From: Candidatus Zemynaea palustris
Lineage (GTDB): Bacteria > Vulcanimicrobiota > Vulcanimicrobiia > Vulcanimicrobiales > Vulcanimicrobiaceae
Direction: 5' to 3'
Length of the DNA stretch: 64,000 nt
NCBI GenBank assembly: GCA_003134695.1
Contig: PLCB01000026.1
Location: 213,684-277,683, forward strand
A program made the position numbers and the translations under genes. Below the pieces are notes generated by a model that was not told where the DNA came from, searched no databases, and saw only the letters and a program-made list of their open reading frames with translations. The number at the start of each line of letters is the position of its first letter. The stretch's first letter is position 1. Below are positions 59,507-64,000 of this stretch, piece by piece.

Positions 59507-60481
59507 CTAGGCGACGTGCGACGCGCGCTCGTCCTCGTCAGCCGTCGTGCCGACCCACGTGATCCAGTCGGCGTGACGTCGATCCTCGCCGACAACGGCC
59601 TTCCGGAAAGCGGTGCGGATGCGCGTCGCGATCGGCCGCTCAGGTAAGAACGCGCGATCGTCGATGGCGTTGATCGGGGTCACCTCGACGGCCGTTCCCG
59701 TAAAGAAGACTTCGTCGGCCGCGTAGAGGTCGTCGAGTTCGATCGGCCCGATCTCGACCGGGATGCCGATATCAGCGCACAAGTCGAGCACGCTGGCGCG
59801 CGTGATACCCTCCAAGACGTCGGCGGAGCGATCGTTGGTGCGCACGACCCCGTCCTTGACCAAGAAGACGTTTTCACCCGTTCCCTCGGCGACTTCACCG
59901 CGGTCGTTGAGCAGAATCGCTTCGTCGAATCCGCGTCGCACCGCATCTTGCATCGCCAGCACGGAGTTCGCGTAGTGACCGGAAGCCTTGACCGTCGACG
60001 GCATTGCTTTCGACGAGAACTTTCGCCACGGCGAGATCGTCGCTCGGATTCCGTCGCCCTGTCCGGCGCCGAAATAGTCGCCGAGCGCGCGCAGCGCGAC
60101 GAGGACATGCGTCGGGCAATGAAAGGCCGGCGCGAGCGAGATGGTCTTTTCGCCGAAGAATGCGAGCGGCCGGATGTACGCCGATTCGAGTTCGTTGGCC
60201 GCCAGCGTCTCGACGATCGCGTCGCAGAGCTCGTCGAGCGTATATCCCACGTCGAGCGAATAGACGGCGGCGGAGCGTAGGAAGCGGTCCATGTGCTCGC
60301 GGAGCCGGAAAATCGCCGGCCCTCGCGGGGTCGCGTAGGCGCGGATGCCTTCGAAGACGCCGGAGCCGTAGTGGAGCGCGTGCGCGAACGGATCGACGGT
60401 GACGTCCTCGCGGCGCGACATCTTTCCGTCGTACCAGTAGTAGGGCGCGATCTCCATGTGTTTGAGCGGTGCGGTCGGCAT
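59507..60481 (-). CDS. ilvE: Branched-chain amino acid aminotransferase
   Basis: The 324-residue class IV PLP enzyme transfers amino groups in Val, Leu and Ile synthesis. It shows WYDGKMSRREDVTVDPFAHA, HYGSGVFEGIRAYATPRG, the catalytic lysine in STVKASGHYANSVLA and LNDRGEVAEGTGENVFLVKD. Length is normal. ATG 60481 has AAGGA eight bases upstream and is preferred over the TTG at 60496. The gene is preceded by a terminator and a Val/Ile/Leu-rich leader peptide, which points to attenuation. Confidence 0.95.
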   Translation of the reverse strand: MPTAPLKHMEIAPYYWYDGKMSRREDVTVDPFAHALHYGSGVFEGIRAYATPRGPAIFRLREHMDRFLRSAAVYSLDVGYTLDELCDAIVETLAANELESAYIRPLAFFGEKTISLAPAFHCPTHVLVALRALGDYFGAGQGDGIRATISPWRKFSSKAMPSTVKASGHYANSVLAMQDAVRRGFDEAILLNDRGEVAEGTGENVFLVKDGVVRTNDRSADVLEGITRASVLDLCADIGIPVEIGPIELDDLYAADEVFFTGTAVEVTPINAIDDRAFLPERPIATRIRTAFRKAVVGEDRRHADWITWVGTTADEDERASHVA

Positions 60482-60494
60482 CGTTCCATCCTTC

Positions 60495-60529
60495 AAAAAA
60501 AATCGAAAACCCCACCGGGCTCGGCGGGG
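60495..60529 (-). terminator. Attenuator terminator upstream of ilvE
   Basis: Read on the minus strand, CCCCGCC and GGTGGGG (60510-60529) pair around GAGCCC, with one G-U pair that is only possible on this strand. TTTTCG and eight T follow (60495-60502). It lies 14 bases before the ilvE start and after the leader peptide. Confidence 0.75.
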
Positions 60530-60556
60530 TCCGTCTCTCTGCGATCTACGCGAAGT

Positions 60557-60631
60557 CTACGACGAACGAAGCCGAGCTCGAACCAGCGAGCCGATAACGA
60601 CTACATCGACGAAAAGTCGCGCGAAATTCAC
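60557..60631 (-). CDS. ilvE leader peptide
   Basis: A GTG at 60631 opens a 24-residue frame ending at TAG 60557. Its middle reads LFVDVVVIGSLV: five Val, one Ile and two Leu in twelve codons. This is the composition of leader peptides that stall ribosomes when branched-chain aminoacyl-tRNA is short. It sits 28 bases before the attenuator hairpin. No strong Shine-Dalgarno is seen. Confidence 0.6.
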   Translation of the reverse strand: MNFARLFVDVVVIGSLVRARLRSS

Positions 60632-60641
60632 GGTAACCGCC

Positions 60642-60671
60642 ACGCTAGCATACGCCCTGGCCGAGCGTCAA
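60642..60671 (-). promoter_or_regulatory. Putative promoter of the ilvE leader
   Basis: TTGACG (60671-60666) is a good -35 box. TATGCT (60652-60647) is 13 bases away, which is short, and TAGCGT is 18 bases away. One of these could act as -10. The call is weak. Confidence 0.3.
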
Positions 60672-60707
60672 TGGGACCCGTCGCGCAAGGGGCCCCGCGA
60701 AGAGGAG

Positions 60708-61142
60708 CTAGGCGCTCGCGGAGTCGGAGGAGCCCGGGTTGCGAAGATACCGCCCGATGGTGACCGTGGTCCCCTCGCCCGAGAGCGAGCTGATCGAGAA
60801 GATGTCGCTGCAGCGGCGCATGATCGCGAGCCCCCGGCCGCGTTCGGCGTCGAAGCCGGGAAGCTCGGGGGGGAGGTTCGGCTCCCCCGCAAAGCCGATC
60901 CCGGTGTCTCGAATCGTCGCGACGATCCGGTCGCAGGCGGTACCGACGTCGACCGTGATCGGCGCCGCCGAACGCGCGTGTTCGATCGCGTTCGCCAGCG
61001 CTTCGCCGACGGCGGCCACGAGATAAGCAATATCGTCTTCCGCGACGCCTTTGGATCGGGCGAAAGTGACGATTCGTTCGCGGGCCACCCGGCAAAAATC
61101 AGCTTTCGGGGGAACGCGCAGGGTCAGGCTCGCGTTGGACAT
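60708..61142 (-). CDS. RsbW-like serine kinase / anti-sigma regulatory ATPase
   Basis: The 144-residue GHKL ATPase has the N-box AVGEALANAIEHA, G1 DTGIGF and G2 GRGLAIM of the RsbW/SpoIIAB family. Such kinases phosphorylate an anti-sigma-factor antagonist and bind a sigma factor, or act in phosphatase cascades. No antagonist (STAS) or sigma gene adjoins, so the partner is elsewhere. It lies upstream of the ilvE leader on the same strand. Confidence 0.85.
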   Translation of the reverse strand: MSNASLTLRVPPKADFCRVARERIVTFARSKGVAEDDIAYLVAAVGEALANAIEHARSAAPITVDVGTACDRIVATIRDTGIGFAGEPNLPPELPGFDAERGRGLAIMRRCSDIFSISSLSGEGTTVTIGRYLRNPGSSDSASA

Positions 61143-61189
61143 CTGTTCCAGAAGATATTCCCAGGCTCGCCCGCCTAAAACAGGAGCGC

Positions 61190-61477
61190 ATGGCCGGTTG
61201 CTTCGTTTACGTCTTAACCTGCGGCGATGGCTCGCTCTACGTCGGCTGGACGACCGACCTCGCGGCCCGGCTGGAGGCCCACCGGCGAGGCGCCGGCTCC
61301 CGGTACGTCCGGTCCCGGCTGCCGGTGGAGTTGCGAGCCTGGTGGAGGGTGCCCAACCGCAGCGCGGCGCTGCGCGAGGAGGCCCGCTTTCGGGCGCTGA
61401 CCCGGGCCCAGAAGCTGGCGGCCCTGGCGACCGGACAGGTCGGCCGGCGCCGGCTGCGCAACGTCGCGCCGGACTAA
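61190..61477 (+). CDS. GIY-YIG domain protein (UPF0213/YhbQ-like)
   Basis: The 95-residue protein is a GIY-YIG domain: FVYVLTCGDGSLYVGWTTDL is the first strand and helix, with R (AARLEAH), SRYVRSRLPVELRAW and EARFRALTRAQKLAAL completing it. Single-domain members like E. coli YhbQ are predicted nucleases of unsettled role. It lies before the cyclophilin gene by 21 bases and may be co-transcribed with it. Confidence 0.85.
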   Translation: MAGCFVYVLTCGDGSLYVGWTTDLAARLEAHRRGAGSRYVRSRLPVELRAWWRVPNRSAALREEARFRALTRAQKLAALATGQVGRRRLRNVAPD

Positions 61478-61498
61478 CCGGACGAACAGGAGGAACCG

Positions 61499-61993
61499 AT
61501 GCCGAGCCACACGCCGCCCACTGGAGCCGAACTCGACCAACTCGCCGCAGAGGCGGAGAACGTCCAAGCTCGGATTCGCACCAAGAAGGGCGACATCGTC
61601 TTTCGCTTTGCGCCGCACGAGGCGCGGCAGCACAGCGCGGCCTTCATCAAACTGGCGCGCGCCGGGTTCTACGACGGGCTCAAGTTCCACCGCGTCGAGC
61701 CGGGGTTCGTCATCCAGGGCGGGTGTCCGCAGGGAACCGGAACGGGCGGGCCCGGCTACAATCTCGACGCCGAGTTCAGCGCGTTACCGCATGTCGAAGG
61801 TACGGTCGCGATGGCGCGCTCGACCAGCCCTAATTCAGCCGGCTCGCAGTTCTACATCTGTCTCGACGACGCGCGCTTTCTCGACAAGCAATATACGGTG
61901 TTCGGTCAGGTCCGGGAAGGACAAAACGTCGTCGAGTCGATCAGAGTCGGCGACGTGATGGAGACGGTAACGATCGAGCCGAGCGCAAGCTAA
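61499..61993 (+). CDS. Peptidyl-prolyl cis-trans isomerase (cyclophilin)
   Basis: The 164-residue cyclophilin has the catalytic FHRVEPGFVIQGG segment (FHR), GTGTGGPGYNLDAEFS, and the AMARSTSPNSAGSQFYICL block. These residues catalyse proline isomerisation. No signal peptide is present, so it is cytosolic. An AGGAGG site lies before ATG 61499. Confidence 0.95.
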   Translation: MPSHTPPTGAELDQLAAEAENVQARIRTKKGDIVFRFAPHEARQHSAAFIKLARAGFYDGLKFHRVEPGFVIQGGCPQGTGTGGPGYNLDAEFSALPHVEGTVAMARSTSPNSAGSQFYICLDDARFLDKQYTVFGQVREGQNVVESIRVGDVMETVTIEPSAS

Positions 61994-62004
61994 TCCCGAG
62001 CATG

Positions 62005-62871
62005 CTAGCCGCCGGCGATTGCGGCGTGCACAACCTTGGCGATGCGGCGGATCGCGCTCAGGCCGTCCGCGTAATTGGAGAGCCCTTTGGTCAACACCGT
62101 GAGCACGTACGGTGCGTCTCCGTACGGATCGACGATCGCGACGTCGTTGCGCACGAAATCGACTTCGCCGGTCTTATTGGCGAGCGGGGTCCCCTTCGGC
62201 AGCCCGCGTGCGATCTTGTCGCGGTCTTCCTGATGAAACATGAGGTCGATCATCGCGCGGCACGAGTGCGGCGACGCGACCGTTCGCAGCGCTTCGTGGG
62301 AACCGCGCTCGATTTGGTACAGCAGGGCGCCGATGTCGTGCGGCGTCGTCAGATTTTCGCTGTGTCGAACGATGGCGGCATAGTCCAGAAAGTGGCGCTT
62401 GAGTTGGGTATGGCGCAGGTTCGCTCGCCGCGCCGTCGCATTGATGCGATCGAAGCCGAGCAGCGTGATAAGCGTGTTGGCGGCGGTGTTGTCGCTGGCG
62501 ACGATCATCGCCTTCGCGAGGTACCGGACCGCGTACGCGCTTCCAGCGCGTGCTTCGGCGAGAAAGGGCGTGACGCCGACCATGTCGCTCGCGCGCAGTC
62601 GAACGCGGCGAGCCAGCAGCGCGGGGTTACGCTCCGCCGCTTGATACAGCGAGACCAAGATCAACACTTTGATGATCGACGCCGCCGGAAACCGGATCTC
62701 GGCGTTATACGACAGCGACGGGGCGGCGGCGCCCAGCCGGCGCGCGTACGCGCCCACGAAGCCGCTGGCCGTGGCGGCGATCCGCCCGACGGCGTCGTGC
62801 AGACTCTCGGCCCATGCCGGCAGCGGAATCGAGGCCGCCACCGCACCGGCCACGAACGCGCCGCGCTTCAC
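62005..62871 (-). CDS. Class A beta-lactamase-like serine hydrolase
   Basis: The 288-residue exported protein has a signal peptide (MKRGAFVAGAVAASIPLPAW), the SxxK motif as SIIK (Ser65, Lys68), SDN in IVASDNTAANT and KTG in ANKTGEVDF. A clear Glu-x-x-x-Asn omega-loop motif is not evident near GSHEALRTV, so it may act on peptidoglycan or be a weak lactamase. Start is GTG 62871. It is divergent from the TnpB element. Confidence 0.8.
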   Translation of the reverse strand: MKRGAFVAGAVAASIPLPAWAESLHDAVGRIAATASGFVGAYARRLGAAAPSLSYNAEIRFPAASIIKVLILVSLYQAAERNPALLARRVRLRASDMVGVTPFLAEARAGSAYAVRYLAKAMIVASDNTAANTLITLLGFDRINATARRANLRHTQLKRHFLDYAAIVRHSENLTTPHDIGALLYQIERGSHEALRTVASPHSCRAMIDLMFHQEDRDKIARGLPKGTPLANKTGEVDFVRNDVAIVDPYGDAPYVLTVLTKGLSNYADGLSAIRRIAKVVHAAIAGG

Positions 62872-63027
62872 GCTCGCCCGCTACGCACGAGGAGTCGATG
62901 ATTCCTCGCGAGCCGGTGCGAGCGACGCCGCCGCTCGGGGTAAGCGAGCCAATTTCTGCCGCTCCAAGGTGCCGCGCGAGGGAAAGCGGCGCACGAAATG
63001 CACGGACGGCGAATTTTTCTTCGCGGG

Positions 63028-63059
63028 GTGTGCCAGGGTGTTGGCACACTGACCTGCTT
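63028..63059 (+). repeat. IS200/IS605-type left-end palindrome
   Basis: GTGTGCCA, loop GGGTGT, TGGCACAC forms a hairpin, then CTGACCTGCTT. The 32 bases match 41412-41443 with one difference. It lies 10 bases before the TnpB start, the usual place of the left end. Confidence 0.75.
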
Positions 63060-63069
63060 TACTTGGTCC

Positions 63070-64000
63070 GTGAAACACCGGTTGGTGGTCCGGCTGTACC
63101 CGAGCGCGCGTCAAGCAGCGGCCTGCGAGCATATCCTGACCGTGACCCGGCGTCTGTGGAACGCGCTCTTGGCCCAACGTCGCGACGCCTGGAAGACGCG
63201 CCGCCTGAAGATTTCCTCGAAGCGGCAATACCACGAGTTGACGGAACTGCGGCACGAAGACCCGTGGTTCGCATCGGCCTACCGGGAGTGCGAAGATGCG
63301 GTCCTCCATCGGCTGGATCTCGCCTACCAAAAGTTCTTCAGCGGAGGCGGTCATCCGCGGTTCAAGCCCGATGCGCGCTGGAATCAATTCGAGTTCCCGC
63401 ACGGCAATCGGGCCTTGCTGTGGGATCGCGAGCAAGATCGGATCACCATTCCCGGAGTCGGCCTAGTAAAGGTCCGAAAGAAACGTAAGCGAGTGATCCC
63501 TCCGCACGGCAGAGCGATGGTCTTTCGTCGGTGCGGCCGTTGGTATGCGCTTTTCGAATGCGAAGTTGCGCCGAAGCCGCTGCCTGCGACGGGGAAGATG
63601 GTCGGGATCGACCGCGGCATCCGGGCGTTGGCGGCGACGAGTGATAGCGAACTGATCGCGAATCCCCGGCACGGAGCGGCGCTGGCGCTGAAGGTGGCTC
63701 GGGCGCAACGGACGCTCGAACGCCGCACCGTTCGCGACCAACGTGGCCGCGTGCAGAACGGCGATGGGAAGAACCGGGCCAGAGCCGTCGAGGCGCTGCG
63801 GAAGGTATGGGACAAACTCAAACGCGCGCGGCGCGGCTATCTCCACGAAGTTGCGCACGCTCTAGTGAACCGCTACGACGCCATCGCCTTCGAAAAGCTC
63901 GCACTCAATGGGATGACACGTTCGGCGAAAAGGACGAGAGAAGCACCCGGCCGCAACGTGCGAGCCAAGACAAGACTCAATTTTGCGCTGCTCGATGCGA
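63070..64000 (+). CDS. tnpB: TnpB RNA-guided nuclease (3'-partial)
   Basis: The GTG at 63070 begins a frame open to the window edge (310 residues). It is recognisably TnpB: an N-terminal HTH-like region (HRLVVRLYPSARQAAACEHI, RRLWNALL), the RuvC-I motif GIDRGIRALAATSD with Asp181, and RuvC-II as IAFEKLALNGM with Glu275. The zinc finger and RuvC-III lie beyond 64000. TnpB cuts DNA using a guide RNA encoded at the element's right end. The visible catalytic residues are intact. Confidence 0.9.
   Translation, partial: MKHRLVVRLYPSARQAAACEHILTVTRRLWNALLAQRRDAWKTRRLKISSKRQYHELTELRHEDPWFASAYRECEDAVLHRLDLAYQKFFSGGGHPRFKPDARWNQFEFPHGNRALLWDREQDRITIPGVGLVKVRKKRKRVIPPHGRAMVFRRCGRWYALFECEVAPKPLPATGKMVGIDRGIRALAATSDSELIANPRHGAALALKVARAQRTLERRTVRDQRGRVQNGDGKNRARAVEALRKVWDKLKRARRGYLHEVAHALVNRYDAIAFEKLALNGMTRSAKRTREAPGRNVRAKTRLNFALLDA

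Larger units (their letters stand above)
63028..64000 (+). mobile_element. TnpB element (IS605/IS1341-type), left part only
   Basis: The left-end hairpin and TnpB gene are present; the right end and any guide RNA lie beyond the window. No TnpA transposase is in front of it, so the element is probably a TnpB-only type that relies on a transposase supplied elsewhere. Confidence 0.7.

Overview
The window is 64 kb of high-GC bacterial chromosome, densely coded on both strands, with frequent GTG/TTG starts and 4-nt stop/start overlaps. No ribosomal RNA is present, so taxonomy is inference only. The mix of TonB-dependent receptors with carboxypeptidase-regulatory-like N-termini, many short secreted proteins of unknown function, a LonC between rplI and dnaB, and a HPPK/GTP-cyclohydrolase fusion best suits a diderm from a deep lineage such as Candidatus Eremiobacterota (WPS-2).

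Region 1 (1-7.6 kb) is accessory in character. It holds a family B DNA polymerase split by a frameshift and ending in a helix-turn-helix domain, four short secreted unknowns, an abortive-infection family protein, a truncated clostripain-like peptidase and a coiled-coil protein made of 21-bp repeats. Region 2 (7.6-15.8 kb) has a TetR/SRPBCC pair with a clear operator, a LuxR-type regulator, a three-gene micro-operon and a run of secreted proteins. A 39-residue Cys/His-rich metallothionein-like gene lies among them.

Region 3 (16-32 kb) is core: apt and rel (purine salvage and ppGpp), a secreted FAD enzyme, an amidohydrolase, an SGNH hydrolase, an RND efflux pump, and the block rpsF-ssb-rpsR-rplI-lonC-dnaB. 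Region 4 (32-41 kb) carries a gamma-carbonic-anhydrase-like protein that lacks one zinc ligand, a TonB receptor with an unusual C-terminus, tRNA-Thr(CGT), a DUF2252/MscL pair, and a dienelactone hydrolase coupled to an orphan TRAP binding protein.

Region 5 (41.23-41.64 kb) is a 400-base gene-free stretch with two intrinsic terminators and a strongly structured RNA candidate. Its 5' end shares a 32-bp palindromic sequence with the left end of the TnpB element that runs off the right edge of the window (63.03 kb onward). Region 6 (42-62.9 kb) is a housekeeping and metabolic mix: SF2 helicase, MsrA, a metzincin-type protease, folate/pterin fusion, glycosyltransferase, M48 and M28 peptidases, Mrp-like ATPase, GH130, HemL-like aminotransferase, Na+/H+ antiporter, IlvE, an RsbW-like kinase, a GIY-YIG protein, a cyclophilin and a class A beta-lactamase-like protein. 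IlvE is preceded by what looks like a complete attenuator: a short Val/Ile/Leu-rich leader peptide followed by a terminator.
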